Source: Anarhynchus alexandrinus
Taxonomy: Eukaryota > Chordata > Aves > Charadriiformes > Charadriidae
Length of the DNA: 64,000 nt
Assembly (NCBI GenBank): GCA_008711295.1
Contig: VUYV01000295.1
Location: 928,941 to 992,940 of the forward strand
Direction: 5' to 3'
Under the pieces are notes generated by a model. That model was not told the DNA's origin. It saw only the letters and a list, made by a program, of their open reading frames with translations, and searched no databases. The translations under genes and the position numbers were made by a program. Within the stretch, counting starts at the first letter, position 1. Each line of letters starts with the position of its first letter. Of this stretch, positions 47,901 through 61,230 are shown one piece after another.

Positions 47901-50900
47901 TGCAAAGACAGCCAGAATGTTGACCTCGAAGTATTTCTTGGCTTTTTTAAATTAAGTCTTGTGCGTGGTGCTTCTTTTGCTTCGTGGACATACTTTGTAT
48001 GAGCACGGTGTGACTGCAGTTCCTTGTGGGACCATCCAGAAAACTACTGGAGGTGTTTCTCCTTAATGAGTCTGTCTCAATGATTAGCATGTTGTATAAA
48101 TGCATGTTGTAGGAATACACCGTGGCTTTTGAAGATGGTGTGATAGCTAGTCCTTTTGAAGTTGGTGATTGGTCTGATGGCTATTTACAGGGAAACCCTT
48201 AAAATATGTGCAAGCATTGCTGATTTTTAAACCCCCAACTCTAGTTTCTTAATAGAAAGATTTTATGCCTTGTTCTTATCTTGGTGTTGATGGTAAATAT
48301 GTCTTAACTTTTCCTATTCTCCCTTTGTTCTGACTTAGTAAAATGTATTGCAAAAATACAGTCTTAGAGGTTTTTTTCATTAGAAACCTGCCACTGAGAT
48401 CTGATTCTTCTTCATCTTGGTACTCTTTTATCTACGAAAACTAGCTATAAAATGCAATTAAACTGGGCCCTTGATCAGAGGGAGTATGTCAGAGGGCACT
48501 GTCCCTCAATTGCACCCATGAGACAAACATGAAGAGGACTGAAGTAATGTCTCTGTCACGCAACAGAGCTGTCACACTCTTGCTGCAGACCATGGTTGTG
48601 TTGGGCTGGAGAATCTCTTGGGGAAAATCACCTTTCCATCCTGGCAATAAAAGCCAGTGTGTTATGTGTGATGATAACACATGCATCCTACTGTCAATAT
48701 GAGCCAGCTGACTAAAGATCCAGCATGTAGCTCACCATTACTGACATACAAACCATTAAGGACCATCACTGAACAGAATCTAGCATGCTGGAAGCTGCGA
48801 TGGATGTGCTTTACAAACAGTAGGTGACAAGGGCTGAAACAATGAGTCAAATTCTGAGAAAGTATAAGTACTTAGTTTAACATGGTCGGCTTGCTGGAAG
48901 GGGTAGCTGGAAGGGTGGAGGAAGCTCATCTCTAAAGTTATCATGGGGGATCTGAAAGGCTGGAAGGAGCTCACATGACACCAACAGATATCCAACAAAC
49001 TTTTGTGCCAAGAGGAATTTTAATTTGTCTTCCTGTGGCGGGCCAGACAAAGGCAATGGGACCAGGACAGTGATTATCAAGAAACCTTTTTTGCTGTAGC
49101 TTGTGTATTATTTATAGCTATCTAGATTATCTTCTGGGCAATACTTGGGCCTACATGTGTGATGCCTGCAATTTGAGCAGACTATTTTTCTTCTAGTCCT
49201 AAAGAATCACAAGTAAAATTATTTTTCTGATGAAAAATTTTCACTCGCATAACTCTTAAATAGAAGAGATTCTTTACAACGTGGCTATGATGCCCAAGCC
49301 GCAGGCGTATTTATCCCGAGGGAGAAGCGCATAAATATAGTACAGGTGACACCATAACAAATATCTTTTCTGCCAATAAAAGTGTTTGCAGTAAGAATGA
49401 ATTTGCTTGGCAATTTTCACTTTGAATGATTCCCCCCCCCCCAGAGGAAAATAGGTTTGCAAAACAGAGTTAAACTATACTCTGTGATGTCCATATTAAC
49501 ACTGGGGCATAATAAGAGATCCCTCTCATCGGAGCTGTGGTGTAAGCAAAGAGCAGGGCTTCCAGACCCCAGCTCCTGTGAGGCACTGCTGCACCACAAA
49601 AATGTGGAAAGTACTGAAATAAAGCTGTCTGTGGCAGTTCACAGTGAAAGGGTGTGTTTTGACAAGGAAAACTAAGATGCCTGCTTCGACTGAAATAAGA
49701 AAAACATTTTTCTTTAATTTCATAATTTTTAGATTATTTTGTTTCCTGTAAAACAAAAAAAAAAACCAAACAACAACCCAGTGTATCTAAGTTTTCCTTC
49801 AGTACAATTAGACTGTTGCTTTACTGTGTCAGAAGCATTCTTTTAATCTCATTGGAATACAGTGATTTGATCTTAATACTTCAGTAGGCTACCCAGATAG
49901 CTATATAATAATTTACTGTTTGTTTTCTTTAACAATTGTCAAAACAAATAACATAGAAGATACTTGTAAATGTTATCAATAACAGGTTATAGAGAATGGT
50001 TTTTAATGCGTTTTGAGAATCTTTGTGGGAAATTAACTTTATTCAGAATTATATGTGTATTATCAGAAAGAAACTTCTAACACATCAAGTATTTGTGTAA
50101 GCATTTTGAGCCATAATCTTCCAGAGGGAAGAAGCATCTGCCCCTCTGTTCTGGTCTGAAGAGATCTGCCTTTATGGCACACCATTTGAGCTTTCCCAAG
50201 AAGGAGCTTGAATTGTGCTGATGGGAAGCTTTTGCTGCCCAAGCTGTACCTACTTTTTTGGTTTCGGAGAGTTCTAGTCTCAATATCTGTCCAGTTAAAT
50301 TTCACACAAGGACTTCAAACTGAGCAACTATAAAGTTCTGTTAAAACCGTTGTTTTCTCTTTAAGCATACCAAGTAAAATTGTTTCTCCTTTGTAATTGC
50401 TTTATAGAGAAGTCTCTTCCTGGATTTACTATAATTATTCTTGTTTTACACTGTGTACATGAAAATCACTTTAAATTGTGTGTATTTCTTACACATAATA
50501 ATTGGAAAATAGCCCTAAAAATGAAAAGGTGAAGCATCTTTGCAAAACACCTACTTCTAACTACTTTTAAAGCAACTTTTGTGCACTTTGTGCTAGGTGC
50601 TATTCTTATCTTTTGTTATGTATCAGCCTGTCATTTTTATTTTAAATGGCGTAGTACACAATGTGCTTATAACGGTAATTTAAGAACAATTTTTCCATTC
50701 TCTGAAATGGCTTAAATCATTCTATGAAATTTCTATTCTATATAAGTATTTTTAAAGCTGCCTGAAGGTAAGAGGTATGAAGAGTTGGCTGCATATACAG
50801 ATCAGATGGTTCAATAGGATACTTGCCTACGGTCTTGGAAAGTGAGAAAATCTGAGATTCCACCTTAAATTTGTATTCTATTTTCCTCAGTTACCGAAAA

Positions 50901-53511
50901 CGTTCTGTTTTTCCCAACAAGTGTGTTTTGATCTGAAATCTTCTTTTCTCATCTTGGATGTGATTGGGGCTGGGGCAGGGCGTGGGACAGGAGTGGGTAA
51001 CCACATAAAAATTAGTTTAAGCAAATTAAGTTAGGCTGGTGTGGAAAAATAGTTATGTTCGGTCACTCTAAGACTTCTCATTAGATGTTTGTGTGGAAAT
51101 GACTTGGGGGTTATTAATGGGAGTCTATTTTGTGGATACTTAAAACTTTTATTTTTAAGAATGTCAGTTGCAGGGAAACCTGTTAAAGTTCTAATTAGGG
51201 GTGTTTGAAGACATAAGAATTTCACCTGTGCTGCAGCTTGCACTTGCTACAGTGTGGCAAATTGTAGTCTATTTTTAATTAATAAAATAGAACAAACTGT
51301 GTTTTCAGAGTTCTCAGGCTTCATTGAGAGTCTTCAGTCACGGTTTACCTGTTGAAGTCCTGATCTTAAGCATCAGATTAAGGTCCCTAATTTGTTGCAT
51401 TAATTAGTTTTACCATTTATCATTGTTTTCAATAAAAAAATTAAACAGCATACCGTACTCTGTACTATCAGGGTTAGTTACCCTTTGGAATGTAGAATCA
51501 TGACATCAGTTCTAATCAGCTATCTCCTGCTACGTTTTATGGACTACCCAAGAGAAGAAACAACAGTACTGTGTGGTGGTGGGTTTTTTTTTTAAAGGCA
51601 GTTTGCAGCTCTTTTATTGATGTAATTAAGTCAAGCGAAGAGTTGTGGGAAGGCTATTCTAGACAAGGGCTGCAGAAGGCCATGAATGCAGATTTCCAGG
51701 GAAGGATGGGGGTGGGGGGAGGTAAGGGATTAAGCACAGAAGCCGATGTCCTTGCAAACGAGTCTATTCGGGCTTTACGACCTGCAAGCCAACTCTTCTC
51801 AACGAACGAGGGGGCGATGGAGCTGTGCGAAGGCGGGAGCTGATGTAGCCCTTTGACCCGTGTGTTTCTGAAGCCTGAGCAGAGAATAGGGAAAGCAACA
51901 GAGGAGGGGGGTTCCACCACCCTGGGAAAGAGGAAATTAAAGCATCCATGTGAGTTTTCGGCAGCAATGAAGTCACGGCAGAGGTTTGTGCAGGTGATGT
52001 TATGACATAGGGAACGCATGAAGTTTCTAAATGAAAAATGAGTCCTTTCATTTTGGGCAGAGCAGATGTTTTAATGTTTTTCATATGATGGGAATTAAGT
52101 CTGGCATTGTGTATTAACTTCTGCTGTTCTGGGAGTTGTAGGAATAATATGCCAACAAGCAGTTTCTTGCCTGATTTGGGCATTGGAAACTTTGGATACA
52201 AAGCACTTACTTTCTGGCTGATGATAGATGTTCGTTACCCCCTCTTTTTAATATTTTGAGGTTAATATTAGTGATATCCGAGTTTAATTACAAACTATAT
52301 ATGAAAAGGTTAAATATTAAAAAAATCTGCTGGTTCTGAAAACGATAACTTTCTTCCTAAATTTGAAAAAGATTGAGATGCTTTTATAGATAAAGAACAT
52401 AAACCATTAGAGATGTGTTTTTGATCAAAGTTATCACTTTCTCAGATACTCTTTTTCTACTTGCTATTATTTATCCCAATACTTTTTTTTTGTGATCAAA
52501 AGATGCATTTTCCACCTCTATATGTACATTATCGTATTATCCCTTCATTCTCTGAAGGTGTGTGGACAGGAGCAAGGAAGAAGTGTGAGGGTGGCAGCAA
52601 GAGAAACAATTACAAAATAAGGAAAGGGGTTTGTTACCAGCCTACAGGCAGTTAAAATGTTATGTTCTACTGTGAAGCAATTAATGGCTAAGACTACAGG
52701 AAATATTTAATTGAGTATTGATTTGAATCAAAATTGGTGCTCACTTAAGTAGTTGCATTCTGTTGAACTGCCCTTATCTTGGGCTTAATATAGACTTTCA
52801 GACAAGAGTGTTAATTAATCTGTTTATGACCTTTGCCTTTTTTTTAACCTCTTGGAGGATCAAGATAGGGATCTTTTAGGAGGCTCGAAACTGGCAGTGT
52901 TTGGAAGATGCTAGTATAAGGTTACAGGTGTAAATTATGATAATTCTGATTAATTATATAATGATAATGTTGTTTCATCTTAAAAGCACTAAACTGGCAT
53001 CTGTATTACAGTCAGACTTCAGTTGAAGGTCCTTTGTATTGTTTAAGTATGTATTTAAATGCTAAGATGGGTGGGGATGTTCTTGAGTATGTGCTCAGTG
53101 TCCAGGTGAATTAGGACATTGTCTAGGAACAGGGAGTGAAGACGCTACTGAGACACCTGGTTGCACTTCTATTTCAGCTCTTGTTTGAGGGCTTTTTCAT
53201 ATGGACGTGGTGGCCGTTATTATAGGGCAAACAGCAGAATGAGAGGTCACTGCCATATTCCTCCACAGCAACACCCTTGTTTTCTCAATCAAGAGAAATG
53301 TATGATTATCTCTTACTGTTTTAGTGCCCAATACCTATTCTCAGACCTGTAGATGGTGAAACTGGGGAAGCTTTGTACAGGTGGAACAGTTTAAAGCAGT
53401 GCTGCCAAATAATGGAGTATGGAAAACTCCACCCTTGCTATTCAATGAGCAAGAAATGGATCATCCTGATGTGATTAGCAGGGACACACACTGCTAGATC
53501 AGGGAATAGCG
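41993..53511. other. Gene-free intergenic DNA
   Basis: About 11.5 kb without a recognised gene or transposon. Short ORFs (at most about 145 codons, near 51764-52201 on the - strand) have no known motifs and overlap each other. Small features are a run of 11 C at 49432-49442, and direct repeats of a TGGCAGGCTTTGAGG unit near 47802-47841. A motif-rich stretch at 46980-47220 contains the perfect palindrome AGGCTAATTAGCCT at 47032-47045. Confidence 0.5.
42651..42651. other. Single N in a T homopolymer
   Basis: One undetermined base lies within a T-rich run (about 42631-42654). ORFs crossing it are unreliable. Confidence 0.99.
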
Positions 53512-53666
53512 TCCTCCATTTTCTTAGCTTTTACCGGACTTTGATTTATTTTAATATTTTTTTTTCCCCCTGCCTCAGATACTAAGGTNATCCTCCGTTT
53601 TTTTTAGCTTTTACTGGACTTTGATTTTTTTAATATTTTTTTTCCCCCTGCCTCAGATACTAAGGT
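53512..53666 (+). repeat. Direct repeat of about 77 bp flanking a single N (probable unmerged contig overlap)
   Basis: Copy 1 (53512-53588) and copy 2 (53591-53666) both run from TCCTCC to ACTAAGGT and share GGACTTTGATTT and CCCCCTGCCTCAGATACTAA. They differ by a few substitutions and homopolymer lengths. The N at 53589 sits at the join. This is the pattern left when two contig ends that overlap are joined without merging. Confidence 0.85.
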
Positions 53667-56387
53667 GTAAGCGAAAGGGAACCTGAAATGGGAGTCCCAG
53701 TGGAGAAGTTTTGTTGGAGATGTTTCCCATGTAGCCAGTCCTAGGGAAGCATGTGCCAGAGAATGAAGGAATTCTGTTTGCTTCTTGGGCACAAAGACTG
53801 GCTTTCTGACAACCCCCCCCTCTTTTTTTTTCCCAGGGAGAGAAGGAACTGGTTCTTCTTCTCCACCCCCTTTTTTGTGCGATGTTTGTCTCCTTTAGTT
53901 TTTCATTGGCTTTTGTCAAATTATCATGTTTGCGCACCCTTATCTTGTGCAGCTTAGATTCTACTTTCAGCTAAGAAATTGAATATGTAGTTTTAGTCAT
54001 GAACCTTAAAATATTGATGACAAACATTAATTAATGTTAATTATAGTATACACATGCATCTTAAAACTGTTTTGGAAGTGAAATAATAACTTCAGGAAAA
54101 TGTTGCCTAGTGGCATTTGTAAATGTCAGACAGACTGATAGGCTTTCTGTCTGTCTCTCTTTTCAATGTCCAGCTAGGTTTTAAAAAGCTCATGGCAGAT
54201 TTCCTTTTTTGCTACTGTTTCTCTGAAATTCACCCTCATCTGTAACAGTGTCGGCACAGATGAAAATGTAAAGTGTGCTCCTAGGGAGCTCTCCCCAAAT
54301 TTGAACTTTCTGCCATGCATATTAGGCTAGCTCAGAAGACATTGCCTATCCTGAACTACAAAAAGTTAGATTAGTAATTTTATTATTATAAAATGCAGGA
54401 ATTGCAATCTCATAATACTCTAATGCCTCCTACTTAGAAATTCACTTTTTGTATACACATCACTGGTTACTGCCCTAACACCAAATATCTAATGATATTT
54501 AATGGCATTTGCTGTAATTACCATTTCATAGATGTGAAACTCGAGCAGAGTGGCCCAAAATTATGCAGAAATATCTCAACTTAGTGTTGCATCCTCTTCG
54601 CCTAATAGTTTAAAAAAGGGGGGGGGAATAATTGACCCATGTGAATTTCTGTAATGAGTTGTCACAGAACTGAGGGTGGAAGAGTGAAATTCTGGCTCTG
54701 ACTTTTGCTGTAAGCATTTTAATCTTTCTATTTAATAGCTACATGAATAATACACTGACTCCTCCTGTTACTTGTAATTCAATGCCAATAGGATAAGTGT
54801 TGCTAATTATGATGAATTAATATTTGACCAATAGTATCTAAACTGGCAAATCAAAAGATTGGAAAAAGTACAAATTAGCTTTCAGATAGATGGAGAAAAA
54901 AGCAGTTTAGCAAAAGTAGAAAGCCCAAACTTTTCCTCATATTCCATTCATTTTCTCAAGTACGTTATTAAATTCTTTTGCCTTCAACAGCCCCAGGAAA
55001 CTAAACTTGACCTAGGCTGAATTCACTTAAAGTTGAATATACATTTTTGTGTTCAACAGCTAGATAGCTCCCTGCCCGGAGCACCTGTCAGGCTGAGGAG
55101 GACTGAATAATGACTTAACTAGCCGAAGAGAAGCTATTTTATGATCCCGAATACTCTGTATTCCCTAAGACTTCTACAAATGCAGCTTAAGAGTAGAAAA
55201 GCTTTCTTTGCTTTGGAGTACATCCTAAGTTTCAGGGAAAAGGACTAGTCTTTCGTTCTTACTCATATTTTCATAATACTTTGAGCCTTTTGATTGTTTC
55301 TGTTACAAGAGCGAGAAACTCAGCATATATTATACTCGTCCGGGAAGACAGTATCTGTGCTTCTGCCCACACATCCATGAGTTCTTTCTACCTGACTTTT
55401 GAACAGAGCTGTGCTGTCACATACTGAGTGACAGGGAAGGACAAGGTCATGGAGAAGAGCATGTCTGATGTCTTCAGGACTATCTTGCAAGTTAACGTGG
55501 GAGCACGTGAGAACACTGACCTGATGCTTCAGAAATGGCAATTCATAATTACGCTGGATAATATGTACATGACAATAAGCTTCAATAATGCAAAGATCAC
55601 TTTGCTTTTAATAGTCTGATCTATTCCATGGTTCTTCTCCAGTTGCCCACCTGACATCGGTAAACACAAATACATGTCTGCATAAACACAAATAATATTT
55701 GTTTCCCACTGGAATGCAGGACCCAGTGGGAATTTTACCCAAAACTCTTTTGAAAACACACATGGGGGAAGGATATTTTTATCCTTAATGTGCTTTGTCT
55801 GTAGAAGCCAGAGCAGATTTTTTGATTGATTATTCATGAGACAAAAAGACTCTCTACACTGGTACCGGTGACCCTTTACGAAAGACAGAGCCAGCAATAT
55901 TTAGTGTTAATAACCGAGCACAAACTGATGCAAATGTGCTGCCTCGGGGTAAAGGAAAATCCCAGGCACAGGTTGCCTCGGTCTTTTATGTGTTGATGAG
56001 GCATTGACTGTAAGAACTACTCGTTGTAGGAAGCAGTAGGGTCTTCTCTCTCTGGGTGAGTAGACTCTACTTTAAAAAAGAGTGAACTACTTTGAACAAG
56101 GTTTTGGTCTGAAGGTAGAAATGTCACAGGAACCCTACGGAGGATGCTTGTCTGTGGGACTGAGCTGCTTTAAGCCCTGCTTCTGTGGGCATCGCTCCCT
56201 CTTCCAGCCCCACTCTAATGCTGGAGTGGAAGGGCTCACTGTGGTACCCTGTGTCTCTGTGTTTGGTCACTGGGACCTTGTGCTTTCAGCTGGTGGATGA
56301 TGGTCTATGGAGCTGGGCCAGTAACAGCGCTTTTGGAAATGACCAGCTTGTCATGGTAAAAAACTGCTCTTGAAACAGGCTTGAATA
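53667..56387. other. Gene-free intergenic DNA
   Basis: AT-rich DNA in which I recognise no gene or transposon. Short ORFs on both strands (for example 55529-55897, - strand) show no known domain. Confidence 0.5.
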
Positions 56388-56556
56388 CAGCCTGCCCAGG
56401 GAGGTGGTGGAGTCCCCTTCTCTGGAGATTTTCAAGACCCGCCTGGATGCAGTCCTGAGTAATGTGCTCTAGGCAATCCCACTTTGGCAGGGGAGTTGGA
56501 CTGGATGATCTCTAGAGGTCCCTTCCAACTCTGAAAACTCTGTGATTCTGTGAAAC
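56388..56556 (+). mobile_element. CR1 LINE, short 3' fragment
   Basis: This is only the last 170 bases of a CR1. It contains the region corresponding to [20 protein letters not shown], the CCACTTTGGCAGGGGAGTTGG and CTCTAGAGGTCCCTTCCAAC stretches, and the tail CTCTGTGATTCTGTGA. It is strongly 5'-truncated. Confidence 0.92.
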
Positions 56557-58775
56557 TTAAAGCAAACGTAAAAAAATGCACATTCAGAAACCCGTAGGAA
56601 GGTTAGGGGAACAGGAAAATGCAAAGAAGATAAGCAAAACTCATTATTCTGTGCGTGTCAACTCCCTGACATTGGACATATCAGACTTAAATGTAATTTC
56701 ATACTGTAAAGGTATAAAAAGGTTTTGCTGGAGTGCTCATAAAGTACAGGAAAAGACAACTCTGTATATAGGTGCTAATTGCACTGTAATACAGTAACCA
56801 CCTCGAGTGTAATAAAAATATGCAACTCATGTTTGATTCCAAAGCAGTTCTCTTATAACTTTATAGGTGCAATTTGGCTGAAAAGGATTTGTATAAGGAA
56901 CAGATTGTTAAATGCCTTTCTTAAAACGTTACTTACTGCTTAACAAGCTGCTTTGAGTGCAATTTTTCTAATCTGCTGAGAAAGAAGTACAAATTGGACT
57001 CGGTGTTTGTCTAAATCATTTAATTATTTTTGGTATACTAACTCACAGTGTAGTGGTGAGGAAACCTTGTGTCTTCATCGCAACCGGATTTCTCAGTTCT
57101 TTGGCTGGCAAATGAGTGCAGATAACTCTTATGGCAAGCAGGTAATATAGAGCTGGGTTTGCTTTTTGGGGTGTGGGCTGCTTCTTTTTCAAGCAGGTTT
57201 GTATTTGCTATTAGATTTACCTAACTGTCAGGAGATAGAGAGCCACAGTCCCCGTAGAGGTTCTCTTTGTCCTTGTGGGAGTTCTCGGGAACCCCAGAAA
57301 TGTCCTTTAATGCCCTCAGTTGCTTCACGTCAGGAAAATCTGCAGCCTTCCTTCCCACCTTATTCTGTGATCTGACAGATTTCACAAGCTATTGTGATCA
57401 CGGCTTGCCTAGATCTGTGCTTGGGTGGGAGACCTCAAAGACAGTGTAGAGGGTAGAGGAACAAATGTTGCTAGGTTGTTTGGAAGTCCTTGATTTACAG
57501 TACTGAACAAGTCTCCTTCAGCCATAGGGAATTTTTTTTTTTTGCTTTGGGTAGACATAATTTTGGGCAAAAGGCAAAATAAATGCTGTTGGATGTAGTT
57601 ACTACATCCTAACTTTCAGCTTTAGAGGATTATGCAGCTCCACGCTCTGTAGACTGGACCACTTACATTTGGGGACAGACATTGTACAACCAAATTTCTC
57701 CTCTTAATTTTGTATTGCTGTGTTGTGCCAAACCAGCTGTGATGTTCATGAAGCAGCATATACTAGTTTTTCAGATGCTTTGGGACAACAGATGTTATTA
57801 GAAGTGCAGTGTTTCAGAATTTTAGTGTGGTTTTTTTCCTCTGGTGTCAGGAGAAAAAAAAAAAGATTAAGAAAATCCCCTAGTTCTTGGGAAATTTTTG
57901 TATTTATCTTATTGTGTTTGGGTTGGTTTTTTTTGGTAAAAGTCTTAAGGTGTCAGCATAGCTGAAAAGTCACTTAGGGATTTTTCATCTGACTTCAGAT
58001 GAAAGCCTTATTAGTCCAGTTCCTCAAAATTAGGTGTCCCACCTCACAGAGGCTTCATTAGGAGTTATATGGTTAGATACCTTTGAAGACCTGAACTTGG
58101 GTTCTTGCGTCTCATTTCCAGATTTATATTTTAAAGAACAAACTTTATGCTGTTGTCATTAGTATCCATAGTAGAATAACAACAAACAAATGCCCACAGC
58201 CCCTGAGAGCACTTGGGTTCAGCAAAGGAGTCCTTGTCCTTGCTCTTGTCGTACTGAGGTAGAGATGTGTGCTGTGGGTGCTGGTGGCCCCTGTTGGGGA
58301 GGTAGGTGTCCTGACCTAACACGCAGCGTGTGGGATCCCTGGCAGAGCTCTGATGCTGTGCAGCCCTCCCTTTACAGCAGTTACCTAAGCTAACGTTGGC
58401 AGGTCTAAAGTTTACAATATATTCAGCTCCTGATGGAGCCCTTTGGTCTGCATTTCATTTTGTTCAGTGTAAGTGAAAGATCAAAGGGAAGGGAACAAAG
58501 ATGAAGTATAAAAGTCAGAGCGGCTTGGTGAAAGGCTGGAGATCCATCCACAAATAACTCCGGTGTCTCGGAATTAAGATGATGAGCTATCATTATTACA
58601 CCCTTTTCAGGGTTTTCTTTCTGTGTTTGTTAGATGCTTTGTTCCATGGCTTGTTACCTTGTGTCAACATCACTTACTGTCATGCTGGTGAGTAGTCAGT
58701 GTGGAAGCAACAATTACACTGCAAGCTGACATTAGATTAAAAACATGTGAAGTTTTCTGCTTTTGGTGATGGCAG
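56557..58775. other. Gene-free intergenic DNA
   Basis: No gene is recognised. A short segment at 57399-57434 resembles the 3' half of a 5S rRNA internal region (CTTGGGTGGGAGACC compared with CTTGGATGGGAGACC) and may be a relic of a 5S-derived SINE. Confidence 0.5.
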
Positions 58776-60099
58776 TGAACTCAAAGTTGCTTTCTTTTCT
58801 CCTGCCTCCCGCCCCCTTTTCTTTTCTCACAATTAGTGCTCTGAAAATTAAGATAAACATATTTGTTGTAATAAAGGAAATATAATAATCTGGGAAAAAA
58901 GCCTTAGGTATTTTCCCACAATTCTGGCAAGCTATTGCCCACAGTTTGAAATATCAGAAAAATGTCACATTATCATTTCACAGCAAAATGTTAAAATGCA
59001 GGTGACAAACATTTTAACTGCTGTCTTATTTCTCTCCTATAACCTCCAACACATTAGAAGGAAAAGCAGTTTTGGAAAATATTGTGTTCGCTTCTGTTCT
59101 ACAACATTATCCATCTGATTCTTATGTTCATAGCACACTGTTTCCTGACATCCATTGTCATCTTTCCGTGCTATAGCACACATTCATCACAATGACAGGA
59201 TGGTTTAGGTATGAGATTTTAACCAAAACTAGATGATACAATAAGTTTAGACATACGCTGACAAACTTACCCATTGGCTTCACCAAGGGCAAGTCGTGCC
59301 TGACAAATTTGGTGGCCTACTATGAGGGGGTTACAGCAGTAGTGGACAAGGGAAGAGCAACTGATGTCATCTACCTGGACTTGTGCAAAGCATTTGACAC
59401 TGTCCCACATGATATCCTGGTCTCTGAATTAGAGAGACATGGATTTGACAGATGGACCACTCAGTGGGTAAGGAACTGGTGGACAGTTACACTCAAAGAG
59501 TTGTGGTCAACGGCTTGATGTCCAAGTGGAGACCAGTTACAAGTGGTGTTCCTCAGGGGTCAGTACTGGGACTGGAGCTGTTTAACATCTTTGTTGGAGA
59601 CATGGACAGTGGGATCCAGTGCACCCTCAGCAAGTTTGCTGATGATACCAAGCTGTGTGGTGAGGTAGACATGCTGGAGGGGAAGGATGCCATCCAGAGG
59701 GACCTGCACAGGCTGGAGACGTGGGCCCATGTCAACCTCATGAAGTTCAACAAGGCCATCTTCTTCTGCAGGCTGAGGCCAGGTTGCTTTGTGGGGGGAG
59801 AGAGTGTCTTGTGCTTTCCTTCTGTAAATATTTTATTTGGTTTGGGACTGGTAGACTTCATGCAAAGTAGGTAGAAGAGGAGTTGGGGGTTCGAGTGCGT
59901 GTTGGGATCTCATAAAGGAGAAAGCGTAGCTGTAGGAGGTGATCCATCCTGAGGGAGGACATGGGGAAGATATAGCCTGCCTGTGGTCCCTCCTGAGGAG
60001 GAAACGCATGTACCATATCAGCCGGTCTTTTATGCATGTGCCATATTGGAGATTCTTTTACCTGAATTGTCTCTTTTGTGTTCTTCATATGAATGCCTG
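58776..60099 (+). repeat. Duplicated block, copy 1 (1.3 kb or longer)
   Basis: The block is repeated at 62677-64000 with a constant offset of 3901 bases, so there are no indels. I count about eleven mismatches by eye, two in the first 1.09 kb and nine in the last 0.23 kb. It includes unique DNA plus the CR1 RT fragment at 59285-59767. The left boundary coincides with the N at 62676 next to copy 2. The right end is set by the window edge. Confidence 0.95.
59285..59767 (+). mobile_element. CR1 LINE reverse-transcriptase core fragment
   Basis: Two overlapping + frames (59309-59518, then 59452-59874) together cover the RT palm: a [15 protein letters not shown] start, motif [14 protein letters not shown], motif [13 protein letters not shown], and motif C FADDTKL with the catalytic Asp pair. 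One frameshift lies between about 59470 and 59510. The CR1 similarity ends soon after KFNKA at about 59765. There is no endonuclease part and no CR1 3' end, which is unusual because CR1 copies normally keep their 3' end. It is inactive. Confidence 0.92.
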
Positions 60100-60807
60100 G
60101 TGTTGCAGGCTCTGATTTAAGTATTGTTCTTTGTGCTTTGCAACACCTGGAATCAAGGTCGCACATAGCCAACCTACTCAGCTGACACCTTTTTACTAAG
60201 CTTTGTCTTAGGATACATACACACTTCAATCCCTCAAGAAAGAAATATTTCTATTCTGTGGATGTTACTGGGGTCGAATCACACATATAAATTCCTCTGC
60301 TCTCTAAATAGCCCTGAGGAAGTCCACTGCACGCGTAAAACTCATCAGCAATGGTTTAAAGGCTGCACCAAACTGAAATTTTACATGTCGCCTTACAGGC
60401 AAGTTTGGAAAGTCAGAGGTGGTAAGTCCACTAACAAGTTTCCACCTTCCCAGGCACTTCTGTTGTCTTGAGTTTGGGTCCTGAGCATGCCAAATGCCTG
60501 TGGACTGTATGGCAGGGCTATAAGCTGCTGCCTGCAACTGAGCTATAGTAGCTGCTGAAAGCATTATGGCTTCCCTCAGTGTAACTTGCCTGTGTGCTCC
60601 GTCCTTTCCATTTCAGAGATTCATTTGGCTCTGAGAACTTGGTGACATTTTAGGGAAAGTTTGCAATATTTCTTGCCTCACTTGCTCTCTTGAGCCAGGG
60701 CAGGTTAAAGCCTCATCTTTAACTCAGATCCCCAAAATATTTAAGTGACCAAATCCAACTGAGATAAACTGAATTAGGTGCTTACCTATGCTTGGCAGAC
60801 TGTCAGT
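60100..60807. other. Gene-free DNA between CR1 copies
   Basis: No gene or repeat is recognised. A short + frame (60262-60471) and a - frame (60564-60304) overlap and have no motifs. Confidence 0.45.
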
Positions 60808-61230
60808 CTTCAGGCACCTCTGCTTTGAGGAGAGGCTGAGAAAGTTGGGGCTGTTCAGCCTGGAGAAAAGAAGGCTCTGGGGAGATCTTATTGCGGCCTT
60901 CCAGTACCTAAAGGGGGCCTACAGGAGAGCTGGGGAAGGACTTTTTACAAGGGCATGTAGTGATAGGACGAGGGGGAATGGCTTCAAACTAGAAGAGGGC
61001 AGGTTTAGATTGAACATTAGGAAGAAGTTTTTTTACTTTAAGGGTACTGAGGCACTGGAACAGGTTGCCCGGAGAGGTTGTTGAGGCCCCATCCCTGGAG
61101 GTGTTCAAGGCCAGGCTGGATGTGGCCATGGGCAACCTGGTCTAGTGGGAGGTGTCCCTGCCTATGGCAGGGGGGTTGGAACTCGATGACCTTCAAGGTC
61201 CATTCCAACCTAAACCATTCTATGATTCCC
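60808..61230 (+). mobile_element. CR1 LINE 3' end (young subfamily)
   Basis: The ORF2 C-terminus is open from 60788 to 61084, with [35 protein letters not shown] and [19 protein letters not shown] frameshift in a T run near 61027 leads out of frame in the HWNRLP region. The 3' UTR and ATTCTATGATTCC tail end at about 61229. It is very similar to the copies at 26988-27416 and 62526-62675. Confidence 0.94.

Noticed and set aside
59452..59874. A 140-codon ORF that could be called a protein-coding gene, and its copy at 63353-63775.
   Set aside because: It is a piece of CR1 reverse transcriptase with a frameshift upstream and an unrelated end, so it is a transposon remnant.
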